A program made the position numbers and the translations under genes. A stretch of DNA of 64,000 nt from Gnetum montanum. Taxonomy: Eukaryota; Streptophyta; Gnetopsida; Gnetales; Gnetaceae. Shown in pieces: positions 24,744-35,699 of this stretch. Where the stretch lies: positions 490,327 through 554,326 of the forward strand of contig MNCI01024031.1 of the NCBI GenBank assembly GCA_015680685.1, written 5' to 3'. Every line of letters starts with the position of its first letter. The first letter of the stretch is position 1. Under the pieces are notes generated by a model. The model was not told the DNA's origin and did not search any database. It worked only from the letters and a program-made list of their open reading frames with translations.

Positions 24744-25650
24744 GTCTTCCAAGTTGAAAGATTGATAATTATATTGGTTCTTGTTAACTAAATAAAATTT
24801 TTTATTTATGTCTATTGAAACCTACATGTAGGCTTAAACCTAGGTACAATGAATGTAGAAGTAAGAATCTTTTAAATATTCTAAGTGATGATTCATTAGT
24901 AATTTCATCTTATACTAACTCTTAAATATTATGAGTTAACATGTTGGCAAGGATCTATAAAAATGATAAGGAAACTAATCACATTTATAAATTAATCATA
25001 AAAATAACACAAGAATTACCAACATATCTAAACTAGAAGCTGAAATAACAAAAATCATCATTAAGGTGTATGGAGATAATCCTTCTAGTCCATCCTTCAA
25101 CCTTAGTGTAGGTCTTATGTGTTACTTTTCCTAATTGTAGTCTTACACATTACTAAGCTATAATCAATAATTTTTTAGGCTTCTTAAAAAATACATTGAA
25201 TGCTTAAAAATTTTATTGCCAATGACTCACAAAGAAAAACCTTAATATAACAACTACAAGATAAAATAAATTTTATTACCTACTTAGAACGACATCATAG
25301 TTTCTTGAAGAAAGTGATATGAGAATAAGAAAGCATTATTTGATTGTAGATTAATGGATCATAGAAATCTTAGGTATGGTTACATTCTTAGGTATGGAAA
25401 GCATTCATTTCACATATTTCTTTCTTAACTCATTATCAAGCACTTTAGCATCTACTACTTCTTTATTATGAATAACTTGTTAATTATTATTTTTTTATAC
25501 AACCTAGATAGGAGAAATAAATTTTTAAGTAATAATAACAAATTTTGATATTTTTATAAATTTATTAATTATTTCATATAATGTATTTATTTTTTGTATA
25601 ACTTATTATCTTAATTCTCTATCTAGTATCCACTTCTTAATATGATGTAC
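24744..25650. other. Spacer with no recognised gene
   Basis: AT-rich. A short stretch near 24.88-24.97 kb (AAGTGATGATTCATTAGTA, ATGAGTTAACATGTTGGCAAGG) belongs to the dispersed repeat family seen at 17.7-18.9 kb. Nothing else could be identified. Confidence 0.55.
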
Positions 25651-26156
25651 TTCATTGGATAGTTGTGCTATGATGTCATAGTGATCATTTGTTTTCCTCA
25701 TAGGGTGGTTGCAATATGACGATCATCAAATTGTTTTTATGCCTCATACAATGTCCATGATATGAGGATACTCATATCATTTATATGCCTCATATCAGGA
25801 GCATGCAATGAGAATAACTAAGTTGTCTATGTGCCTCATAGGACAATTGTGCTATGAGGATGCCCATATCATCTTAGTGCCTTATAGCATAGCTAATTAG
25901 TTAGAATCATCATATCATATCTATGGCTCATAGGATAGTTACATTATGAGGATTTCCACTTCATCTTTGTGCCTCATAGCACAACCTCTCTATGAATATT
26001 ACAAGGTCATCTTTTTGTCTCATAGAATGGCTATACTATGAGGATCCCTTAATTATATCTATGTCTCATTAGATGGATGTTATATGAGGATTACTGTATT
26101 ATCTATATGCATTAAAGAATGAATGTTATATGAGTCTTTTTCTAGTCATAGAATGA
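25651..26156. repeat. 46-bp tandem repeat of hairpin-forming monomers, 11 copies
   Basis: Eleven monomers begin at 25651, 25697, 25743, 25789, 25835, 25881, 25927, 25973, 26019, 26065 and 26111, all exactly 46 bp apart. The monomer starts CTCATAG, has a complementary CTATGAGG about 10 bases later, and ends near ATCATCTATGTGC. The best monomer (25835) reads CTCATAGGACAATTGTGCTA followed by TGAGG, an imperfect hairpin. A shortened unit follows at about 26147. No coding sequence and no unique spacers were seen. Confidence 0.92.
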
Positions 26157-26460
26157 TCACTATATGAGAGTTTTTTTAATAGCATGAATATTATATGAAA
26201 ATCTATGATATGTTGTTCATATGTTCTTATTGTAGCCATTGGATAATTTTTCTCTCCTGAATCTCAATTAATGAGTTACTTTGATATTATGAAATCATTC
26301 ATTCAAGAATATTATGATAGCACAACATCATGTTCCAAATACTATAGACACTAAAAGATCCTCTAAAACTTAGAGTAACTACTAGATGATATAAGATAAA
26401 AACTTATTCATTTAGTGGCCTTATAGGAGGTTATTATGATCATGTTCCTTCTAGCATGGA

Positions 26461-27243
26461 TGATGAGTGGCGAGGTACCCCTACACTCAACCATACGAAT
26501 ACGAGCGTTACACGTGCGATTTGATCGAGCTCCATAGACTAATTGCCTACACGCCTTATGAAACACTTAAGGTTAATCATTCATTATCTTCCCAAACTTA
26601 CTTGTATTTTTCATGGTTGTATGGTTAAGTAAGTCTGAGGTATATGATTTTTATGTCTTTTCAATTTTATCTCCTATCCTAACGAGGTGAAGGGTGAAGA
26701 GACTAACTAACTAACTTTAACTAACTAACTAAGCCTTAATTAACTTAGCATCAGTATCTATTCCCACTTACCGTTCACACCTTGAACCAATGCAACCTTG
26801 GTTACCAAACACTAATCGTTGCTGGGATCACCAAGTGTAACGCATGTGCTCGAAGCGGTCATACTGAATACACTTAACTATGGGAGAAGGGTTAAGAGAG
26901 ATTTAATGAAATAATAAAGTAATTAAATAATAAAAAATAAATAAAATCCTATTTAGCCTATTCCATGCATTACAAGCTTTATCCAACAAGTTTGTCTTTA
27001 TTTCCGTACACAAACTTGTGTTCAGGTACAATATTTGCTCGAATAAAGATCCATTCACTTTGGAGCTCCTACTGTGGGCACATGGAAATTATTCTATCTT
27101 TGGAGAGGTAAAACTACCAGAGTTTCACTACGATCTAGGCCTAGAATGAGAAACAATGGAGCCACCTCTTATTTATAGATTTTGCAGTGCACCGCGATAT
27201 CGCGTATGCGATATCACGGCCCATGCGATATTGCATCCCATCA
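26461..27243 (-). mobile_element. 3' LTR of element D (Athila-like, truncated copy)
   Basis: Begins TGATGAGTGGCGAGG and ends GCATCCCATCA, near-identical in layout to the LTRs of element B. The U3 has GCGATATCGCGTATGCGATA-type palindromes around 27190 and a minus-strand TATA box (CTATAAATA) near 27170. The bases before it are ATGGA. No partner LTR or matching duplication was found. Confidence 0.85.
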
Positions 27244-28573
27244 TACCCCCATGACTAAATAAAAACTTATCCTCAAGTTCCTTACAAAATATTGGGATGG
27301 TATGGGATTATTGACTCAAATGGAACTAATGGGATGACATGTGAATAGATCATCATTAAAAGACAAGACAAAATTGGTGTTCACGACAACAAGAGTGAAC
27401 ACGTTATACATTTCACATCAAGCCTTATTTGGCAGCTGATAAAGAAGAGAGAAAAGAGAAGAAGTCTTGCTGCTACCAACACCAAGATTGTGCCTTTCAT
27501 TGTCCATTTTTAAGCACACCATCCACTTCGTTCCTTTCATAGATACTTAGGCACTACTCCATTCCAAGTGTTCCCTCTAGATCCAATCCGTTGTTGTATG
27601 ATTTCCATCTACACACACAACACAATCTTATATTAGCAAGGGTAAATGAATCATAATGTAATTGATACCTTGCTTTAGTGAAAGGTCCATTGGCTGAGTT
27701 GTGGTATGGCTGATATGGATCTAGAGATATCATAGTGGTGACTACCGAAGGTGTATGGGTTAGGAGAAAATTGAAAAAATTTGGGTCCGGACCCCCATGA
27801 CTAAGAGCAAACCTCTAGTAGCGATAGAATGGAGAAAGAATAAAGAACAAGAAATATGGAGAAAAAGAGACAACTATAATGTCAATGAAATGGATGTCAA
27901 AATGGAAATGAACAAAATAGGGTGGATTACAAAAATGTTAAGGGAAAGAATTTAACTAGTGCACCAAATAGGAATGTTAGTGGGTCCTCCCCAAAGTAGG
28001 CTAATGCCCTTAATGCCCTAAAAAACCCACATTCAAAGAGTCTTTAGGCTCTAGGAATGTCATTTTGAACAAGAGTTAAAGTCTTAACCACAATAATTTA
28101 CCAAAAACAAAATGCGTCAACCAAAATATACACTAATGATACAACCAGCAATGAGCTGAACAATGGAGAGAAGTATGGAGAGAAGCTAATGGAATGGAAT
28201 CCCAAGAACAAGGTGGTGTATAGCCCCTTGTGTGTTTCATGGTTAATGTGACTTAGCAGATCCCATTCCAAGTCCAGCCTCAAAAAAACCACATCCAGTG
28301 ACTTCGCATTAACGCATTCGGCCAATCCATCCCCTTGAAGTAACAAGAATGCCTTCCTAAAGAGCCACCACCATTCCGACGAGACAAGAAGGAGAGAATG
28401 GGAAGCAATAAGGGCCTTACTTAGAGAGAACATTTTTATTTTGAGTTCCATAACTAGTGCTTGTAGCCCAAATGATTATTTTGTCTAAGGGGTCTGCTTT
28501 GAATTCTCACTTGCTTCTTTTTTTTTATTTTTTATTTTTTATATGTTTATGTGTGAGAACCACACCATGCAAA
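27244..28573 (-). mobile_element. 3' internal part of element D
   Basis: It matches the 3' UTR region of element B (43370-44690) block by block, starting with the polypurine motif AGTCATGGGGGTA at 27244-27256 and ending at ACCACACCATGCAAA. There the Tat-lineage element begins, while in B the sequence continues GACTTTG. No coding region was recognised. The open frame at 28451-28098 overlaps conserved UTR and is not supported. Confidence 0.75.
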
Positions 28574-29267
28574 TGTAGCGACGGAAAACGCCGGCAGCTG
28601 GAAATACTGACCGAGGTTCCGGCGTACACAGTTTTAGCCACGAATCCGCGCGAGGGCTATGCTGGAGAAAGTGAATCCGTGGCGCCCTGAACGGTCTTGT
28701 CGATCAGACAGGGACTTACGGGTCAGTAAAACAATGCAAAGTGCATAAAAAGAAAGCGATATGGTTCGAGGAGTCGTAAAACGAGGGGAAAAAGATGTAG
28801 ACGGATTGCAACGGTGATAATGCTAAACACGATGAAAGGAGGTTGACATAAGAGAAGCACGTAGCTTCAAGATCTATGCTTTGACTTAAAAATATATATT
28901 TTGTATGAGAAATTACACTGGGAAATCCCCAATTACAGGATGTGAAACAAGCACAAAACAATAAGCAAAACAGTCTAAACAGAAGTCTGATCTACCTCGT
29001 GGGCTAAAGCTGAGATGCAAGGCAGGCCAAGCTTTGACGTCTACCGATCAATTGTTTCTGATTGATAGAGTCTTTTCAGCAGAACGATTACTCCTATCAC
29101 CGGTGCTCAAAGCGAACTGTACTCTGCTTCGGCTGTAAGGTGATAATGTCAACGATTGCCAAAGCGTTGTTCTCTGTATCTCTGCTCCAAAGTGCTAAGT
29201 GCTCTAGTGCTCAAAAATATGCTTTTGCTTCTCTGATTTGCCAACCCTTGTATCTTTGTCAACTGAG

Positions 29268-29281
29268 GTATTTATAGGCCA
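29268..29281 (-). promoter_or_regulatory. TATA box of the Tat LTR
   Basis: The minus strand reads GGCCTATAAATACC. It is the only strong TATA box in the LTR in the sense direction. Confidence 0.7.
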
Positions 29282-29375
29282 CGACGCTTCGTGAAAAAGG
29301 CGCAACCCTGATGACGTGGGTCCCGGATATTGCGGGCCCTGTTGGCATGATCATTTTAAGTCAGACTGTGACTAC

Positions 29376-29785
29376 GCACAACACGCTTGTTTGCGTGTTG
29401 TGCGTGTGAAGAGCAGGTACATGCTGAGCGCGCTTTAATTGCTTTCAAGCTGTATTACACTCATTCGCGTTGTGTTGCGTGTATGAGCGTAATCTGGTGT
29501 AAAAACAATAAGCTCAAAATTGTTTTACGCTCACTACGCAACTGCGCGTAACAAAGCATAAATAATGTGCAACTTACGCTCACTACGCAGCTGCGCGTAA
29601 TGAAGCGTGAACAATGTGCAACTTGAATGATGACATATGCAATGGTACGCACCGCCGCGTAACGAGCGTAAAGACAAGTTATCCATGCGCCGCGAGAAAA
29701 AGTGTCGAACTGTTGTGCTTCTCTAGCCTTTGACTATCTTGGAGCTTATTACACTCATTACGCTGCCATGCGTGATAGAGCGTAA
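29376..29785 (-). repeat. Array of hairpins upstream of the Tat LTR TATA box
   Basis: A perfect 11-bp stem (GCACAACACGC pairing with GCGTGTTGTGC, 6-base loop) lies at 29376-29403. Five related inverted repeats of the form TTACGCTCATTACGC...GCGTAATGAGCGTAA then occur at about 29455-29492, 29525-29562, 29574-29610, 29645-29672 and 29749-29785. Units two and three are a 49-bp tandem duplication. All lie within about 0.5 kb upstream of the minus-strand TATA box. Confidence 0.85.
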
Positions 29786-30959
29786 ACTTGTCCTTGAACA
29801 AAACTGATGCGCGCTCTCGCTTGAATTGCGAATCTTTGCCTGAGGCCGACTCGTAATTTTCACGGTGTTTCAATGGCCCCTCTTTGTTGACGGTTGGAGG
29901 GCTTACCCTAAAGACGTCGACAAAGAATGCGAAACACCGAATTGGCAAAAGCAAGAACAGCGTTCATCCATGGCTACTCAAGTGTTGCCCTATCAACATG
30001 GAAGAGCAAGACTGGCAGGCATGGGAGATAGAGGGATATAGCTGGAAACAGGTTCGGGGCAGATGCAAAATGCGTTATGGATGGTAGGGGTATGAAATAC
30101 GCGGTCAAAAGGAATGCTTTCAGACGAGCGTAGCGCGTCAGCCTGAGGTTTCTCTGTTACCGATTATTGCAGGAATGCGTGCAAAAGGAGCGTTGCGCAT
30201 CACTTTCTGCGATGTCTCTGCTAGCGTGAGTGCGGCAAATGAATACTTGCGTATGTGGGTTTTGCATATGGGAACCGGGTGGTGGGGATGAAGGAAACAA
30301 GAGTTAAGGGTAGGATTGTGCAAGGTATAGACATGCAGAGCTACGTGGTCGGGCAAACCTGAGCAGCCATTTCAACACGCTTTTGTACTTCACCGCTCAG
30401 ATGGACACACCTTTGGACGACATCCTCCAAAGCAAGTAACCTGCAACCACAAAAGAAAACAGAGGATACCATTGCTCATGAACAAAAGGCGAGGTTCTTG
30501 AAACCAACGCTGTTTGATGTGAGATAGAGCGAATGGGCTGTAAAGAAGGAGCCGGAGCACGCGGGCGGAGCCGCCAATCCTGATGATTGGCGCTACATAT
30601 CTTCGCCAAAAAGCATCAGACACAGTGCAGCTAACTGGTTGCACAAGGAACCGGCCAGATGAATCTGCGAGGTCGGCGTCCGATAACGATGATTGGCGGA
30701 GATTCCCGGGGCCATTGCCGACGAGGATTTCGTCAGGGCTCCGACTGGCGAGGCTAAACTCTCAGAGGTGGCGCCACTACGGCGGGTGTGGTGGCGGCAT
30801 CTCCGAGGGATCAGTAAGATGCCTCTTAGCTTGTCCGAGGAATCAGTAGGATGCCAGTGGGGTGGCGACATTGGGACTGTTTCAGTATCCCACCCCGTTT
30901 GCTGTGCAGCTGTACAAGAATGATCACGCTCGCTTAAACATGGTAGCGATCTGTACATC

Positions 30960-31109
30960 CCAGTTTTAAGTCCTGGTAGACTGCCGTTACTGGTTTTAAG
31001 TCTCAGCAGACCATGGTCCCAGTTTAAAGTCCGGGCAGACCGAGAAGCGCTAGTTTTACGTCGTAGCGAACGTTCAGTGCCAGTTTTACGTCGTAGAGGA
31101 CGAATACTG
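30960..31109 (-). repeat. Five 30-bp tandem repeats at the start of the Tat U3
   Basis: Units start at about 30960, 30990, 31019, 31050 and 31080 with the core CCAGTTTTAAGTC...GCAGACC or CCAGTTTTACGTCGTAG. They occupy the first 150 bp of U3 in the sense direction, a common place for LTR enhancers. Confidence 0.8.
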
Positions 31110-31139
31110 TCATACCTGCTATCGACACCGTAGATGCTG

Positions 31140-32567
31140 CTAGATGAAATACCGCTTCAAGTATACATGATTTACAGGGTTTGCTAATTCGCTGTCGTTG
31201 ACGTCTGCTAATTTGAACGCTCCGTTGCCATATGCATCGACCACCAAGAAAGGGCCTTCCCAGTTTGCAGAGAACTTGCCTACTGGTTCACGCACAGCTT
31301 TGAGAACTAGGTCTCCTTTCTTGATCGGATGCTGTTGAAGATTGTGATGATGCTTTTGTCTCTGTTTATCTTGATATTTCTCAATCGCATCAAGAGCCTG
31401 TATCTGCTTCTCTTCTACTGAATCCAAATCCATTATCCGAGCCTCGGTGTGTTGAGCCTCATTTATAATGGTGGAGAGGACCATTCTCAGAGAAGGAATT
31501 TGCAATTCAAGAGGTAGCACTGCTTCAGATCTGTAAACCAGGTTATAGGGCGTACTACCTATAGTTGTCCTACACGTAGTATGATATGCCCATAGCACAT
31601 AGAGGATCTGTTCGTGCCACCGCCTTTTGTTGCCGTCGAGCATTTTCTTGAGCAGATTGATGACTATTTTGTTTGATGCTTCAGCTTGACCATTCGCCTG
31701 CGGGTAATAGGGAGAGGAAAAAGACTGTCTAATGCCTAGGTTGTCACAGAAGGATTTGGTATCCGCGCTACTAAACTGTGGCCCATTGTCGGTCACAATA
31801 GTCATTGGGAGACCAAATCTGGTTACTATGTTGTCCAAGATAAAATGGCAAACCTGTTGGGATGTGATTTTCCGCAGGGGGACAGCTTCTACCCACTTCG
31901 TAAAGTACTCAGTAGCGGTAATAATGAAGCTATGCCCTGCAGAAGATTTTGGCATGATGGGTCCTATGATGTCCAGTCCCCATCGCTGAAATGGCCATGT
32001 TATCTGCGTTGTATGCAATTCTGTGGGTGACACGTGGATGAGGTTTGCATGACGCTGACACGTGTCACAAGTTTTAACCTTTGTCAGGCAGTCCCTTTCC
32101 ATGTGTGGCCAGTAGTATCCTAAGCGTCGAATTTTTAGGACCATAGCCCTTGGTGCTACGTGGCCGCCACACAGTCCCTCGTGAACTTCGCCGACTATGT
32201 GTTGCGCTTGGTCTTTGTCAACGCAGGTAAGCAACACGCCATCAAAGGAGCGTCTATAGAGAGTGCTCTCTCCGATGATGACGTAGTGCCTAGCCCGCTT
32301 ACAGATTGCGTCTTTCTGTGCGCGCGTTAATGCAGATGGTAGCTCACCCTGTAAAAGATAAGTTTTGATATTATCGTACCATTCAGGCGTGCTTTCCTCG
32401 ATAAGAGAGGAGATTTGTGTCATCTGAATGATAGGGTCTGCGCAGTCTGTAATCAATGCAAGGCAGGTGTTAAACAGGTGTGAAGGCACGTGTAAAGCCA
32501 AGGTGGCGAGTGCATCGGCCAGCGTGTTGTCAGTCCGTGGGACGTGTTGGGCGTCGAAGGTCGTAAA
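31140..32567 (-). CDS. Integrase region of Tat-lineage pol, intact domains
   Basis: This is the open segment of pol downstream of an in-frame TGA. Counting from 32501, the integrase has an HHCC zinc-binding domain (H107, H114, C145, C148), the catalytic core with D177 (GLDIIGP), D238 (VTDNGPQF) and E274 (NGQAEASNK), and a C-terminal GPF-type domain (ANWEGPFLV). The gap D238-E274 is exactly 35 residues, the DD35E spacing. The core shows no internal stop or frameshift. Integrase inserts the cDNA copy into chromosomal DNA. The segment before it also encodes the last catalytic Asp of the archaeal-type RNase H (NTLADALA). As part of a truncated element it is unlikely to be expressed as a complete polyprotein. 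Confidence 0.88.
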   Translation of the reverse strand, partial: FTTFDAQHVPRTDNTLADALATLALHVPSHLFNTCLALITDCADPIIQMTQISSLIEESTPEWYDNIKTYLLQGELPSALTRAQKDAICKRARHYVIIGESTLYRRSFDGVLLTCVDKDQAQHIVGEVHEGLCGGHVAPRAMVLKIRRLGYYWPHMERDCLTKVKTCDTCQRHANLIHVSPTELHTTQITWPFQRWGLDIIGPIMPKSSAGHSFIITATEYFTKWVEAVPLRKITSQQVCHFILDNIVTRFGLPMTIVTDNGPQFSSADTKSFCDNLGIRQSFSSPYYPQANGQAEASNKIVINLLKKMLDGNKRRWHEQILYVLWAYHTTCRTTIGSTPYNLVYRSEAVLPLELQIPSLRMVLSTIINEAQHTEARIMDLDSVEEKQIQALDAIEKYQDKQRQKHHHNLQQHPIKKGDLVLKAVREPVGKFSANWEGPFLVVDAYGNGAFKLADVNDSELANPVNHVYLKRYFI

Positions 32568-33320
32568 TCACTTCAGAAGATCTTTAGCCTGATCGCAGTA
32601 GGGCTGCAAATGTACCGCCTTGCAGGCGTAGACTCCAGTGATTTGATTTATGACAAGCATCGAATCGCCCCTAACCACCAGGTGTTGAACATCGAGTTCA
32701 CCTGCAGTTAGTAATCCCCTGAGGAGCCCCTCATACTCTGCCACATTGTTCGTACAAGGGAAGGTCAATCGATAAGCATGTAGACGCACATCCTCAGGCG
32801 ATAGTGTAAGAACAGTGGCAACATTGCCGCCTCTGGAAGTTGAAGCTCCATCGAAGTACAACGTTGCTTCGAGGCTTGTTGAGACAGGGCTTAGACTATG
32901 TACATGTTCGTCCGGGAACTCTAGCTCTATGGTTGCGTGATTGTTAATCGGTGAAGTTATTAACTGGTCAGCTATCGCTTGGCCCTTCGTGGATGATTGG
33001 CCAATATAGTGCAGATCGAATTCTGCCGTGATAGCCTTCCAGCGAGCTATTTTACTACTCTCGTATAAGCTATGCGTAATGGCTCTAAGGATGTTGTTTT
33101 TATAGATGACGTTAACTTGACTACGAAAAAGATAATGCCTCCATTTCTTAAGCGTAAAAACTAATGCTAAGCAATTACGCTCGACGTCGTTGTATCTCGT
33201 CTCGTACGCACATAGAGCGTGGCTCAAGTAGTAGATGGGCATTTCCGACCCATCATCCCTTTTTTGACAAAGTAACGCTGCTATTGCCAATGAAGTTGCA
33301 GATTCTAAAACTAATGGTAA
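32568..33320 (-). pseudogene. Two RNase H domains of Tat-lineage pol, ended by an in-frame TGA
   Basis: The first domain is the RT-linked gypsy RNase H or connection (AIAALLCQKRDDG...YLSHALCAYE...ERNCLALVFTLKKWRHYL). Its usual catalytic motifs are changed: the DAS position reads SAT and the TDH position reads YKN. The second is an archaeal-type RNase H with D147 (YFDGAS), E185 (NVAEYEGL) and D209 (RGDSML), numbered in the 240-codon frame from 33290. A TGA at 32568-32570 separates it from its fourth Asp, which lies in the next open segment in the same frame. The RT is missing: similarity fades at about 33.32 kb. Confidence 0.8.
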
Positions 33321-33579
33321 TGGATGTAATATCTACTAGTACAAACATCCCAAGAAATGTTGTCTTGTGATTTTGCATCTACAAGAATTTGGATGTATGT
33401 CTTGAATCCAAAATTTGTAAAGAGGTAGCCATGCAAAAGATTATCTTATCCTTAAGGCAATCCAAGGCAGCAATTCCACCAAACATAGTATTATCCGAGT
33501 TGAGAACCAACTCAACCTCAAGAGAAATATCAACCATGGAAAAATTCATAGTCATTGGAGATGTCACCATCTAGATAAC

Positions 33580-34530
33580 AGTATCTTTATCAACAACTAG
33601 ATTCCTATGGATACTATGCCCAATATTCTGTATCTCCTCGTGGCTTTGCAAATCACAATCCTTCCAATTACCATTACTACCCTGTAGAATATTACCAAAC
33701 TCATACTCTACAACTTGATTTTTCCTCTACTTATCCTCCTCCCTATCCATCATCAAATTCTTCACCATTAAATAATACTTCTCTACCACCTACTCCACCT
33801 ATGCAGGGAGAAATTGCACTGCAATTTCAGCAAAGAAATGCCACAAGAGTTGTTAACTTATAAATGGATAGCCATCCAAGTGGTTTTGAATCTAAACATC
33901 GAAAGAGGAATTTCTTTAAGATCAATAATCCACCAAAACCCTCACAAATACCTACAGCTACTAGCCCTGTAATCACTACTTCTAAATTCATCATCGAGCC
34001 TCCTTTGAAAAAAAATGTCCTTCAATGTGCATACCATCATGTTAACCCTTATAATTATTGATTGGATCAAGGTTGGTCACCTTCCCAAGAAACAATATGC
34101 TCTTGGGAGTCCCCTTATCTATTTGCAGATCACCAAGAATGATCCATGGAAGGCTCTACCAGACTTAAGTTATAGAGTAAATTTAATCTCATAAGAATTT
34201 TATAAGACCTAGAACCTACCTCCATTGAAGAAATGCAACATCATACTAGAGCTTGTTCATTAGTCCATTACTATTCCCTTAGGCTTAGTAGAGGACATTA
34301 TAATCATCATTTATAGGTGTGATCTTATCCTACAGACTTCTTAGTGATTCATGTAGATAACTACAAGGGGTACTTCCCTATTATCATGAGAAGGGCTTGG
34401 CTCAACACAATTGATGGCAAGATGGAGATTTGAGACCTTTCCTTGAAAATCTTCCAGGGAAATGAATTTGGGAAAATATAGAAGAAGTGAGTTCCATGCA
34501 TCGCATACAATGACATAGGGTGCCACTACA
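33580..34530 (+). pseudogene. gag end and protease remnant of element C
   Basis: The gag tail shows P, Y, N and Q-rich sequence (SNYHYYPVEYYQTHTLQLD). Protease traces follow, including PTDFLVIHVDN and FPIIMRRAWLNTIDGK, which match element B's PADFLVIQINN and FPIIMRRAWLSTIDAC. Numerous stops make it non-functional. Confidence 0.6.
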
Positions 34531-35699
34531 TGTAAAAAATATAGGTCATGCAAGATACATCCATCAAAGTATGTAATAAGTATGCCGAGCCATCTACCAT
34601 TCAAAAGAGCATGTATGTAGTAGCCACAAAACAAGAAGGTGCCTAGTGGTTGACAATAGATAGTGGGGCAAATTCAAAAATATGCATGGAACTAACAAAA
34701 AACCTCACAAGTGTCTACATTGAATGCATAAATGAAATAGAGTAGATCCACAACCAACTCTCCCACACACAAGCTAAGATGAATTGGGGATAGTTAAAGA
34801 TCCCAAAAAAATTCAAGTAAGATCTCCTTAAACCAAAGGCCTTTTCAACTACTATGGAATATGCTTATCTTAGTAACAGTAACTTGGTAATTATAAATGT
34901 CCATCTTTCTTAAGCACAAAAGAAGAAGCTGCTAAGAGTAGTAAAAAAATGGCCAACAACCTTTTCCTTAGTCATATCATGAACTAATAGAAATAGATGT
35001 AAGGATATGCCAACATTGAATCTATAGAGATGCCTCCATCAAATCAAGAAGGCAACCATAGAGAAGGCTAAATCCTAAGGTTAAGTAAGTTGTGAAAGAT
35101 GAAATTAAATAATTTCCTAAGAAGGAATTCATTTTTTCCATTGCAAATAGTAAGTGGGTTAGCCCACCCATCATTGTATCCAAGAAAGATGATAAATGAA
35201 GGATCTACATAGGCTATAGGCTATTGAATCTAGCAACTTTCAAGGATCATTTCCCATAACCATTTGTGAACCAAGTGCTAGAGACTATTGTATATGGTTA
35301 TATGGTTATGTGAGCCCCTATGTTATATGGTGGTTGGTTTCCTAATGAACAAGCCAACGTTGAGCCCCTATGTTATATGGTGGTTGGTGATTTTTTAGGA
35401 GTTCAATGTTATAATGGTGGACAAGAAGGAAACTGACAATGTGGATACCAACTAGTGCAATGATTTTCTCTTTTATCTTCTCACTAAGGAGATTTCACAA
35501 GAATGAGATAACAAGAAGAAATAATAGTTTCTTCACCAAGCCAAACACTACATGGAAATCCAAGATAACCTTTACAAGGTTTATGCTAATGGCTTGGTGC
35601 AATGATGTGTGCCTAATGTTGGTCAATTGTGGATCCGCTAAGATGCTTATGAAGGTTCTTGTGGGGGTCATTATGTAGGCAAGAGGATAGCCATTAAGA

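Larger units (their letters stand above)
28574..31127 (-). repeat. 3' LTR of the Tat-lineage element
   Basis: In the sense direction it begins TGTCGATAGCAGG and ends CCGTCGCTACA (TG...CA). It starts 13 bases after the integrase stop region. A TATA box (CCTATAAATACC, minus) is at 29268-29281, giving a long U3 of about 1.85 kb. The low-coordinate border is clear because the DNA before it matches element B. The high-coordinate border is less sure, because no strong polypurine tract is visible and no second LTR is present. Confidence 0.65.
28574..33320 (-). mobile_element. Tat-lineage Ty3/gypsy element, 5'-truncated (4.7 kb)
   Basis: This is a GC-richer block that differs from its surroundings. 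In the sense direction (minus) it holds the end of an RT-linked RNase H, a second (archaeal-type) RNase H, an integrase and a 2.55-kb LTR. Dual RNase H is the hallmark of the Tat lineage. LTR, gag, protease and RT on the 5' side are missing: coding similarity stops near 33.32 kb and unrelated DNA follows. It interrupts element D right after ATGCAAA. Confidence 0.82.

Noticed and set aside
28098-28451. 117-codon minus-strand open frame in element D
   Set aside because: It falls in 3' UTR sequence that is conserved with element B, where the frame is broken. It shows no domain.
30390-30958. Several overlapping open frames on both strands
   Set aside because: They lie in the GC-richer U3 of the Tat LTR, where stops are rare by composition. 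They overlap each other and show no domains.
33379-33570. Minus-strand frame with a vaguely protease-like phrase (GGIAALDCLKDKIIF)
   Set aside because: The match is too short and is in the wrong orientation for element C. It lies past the end of the Tat coding sequence. No active-site motif is present.
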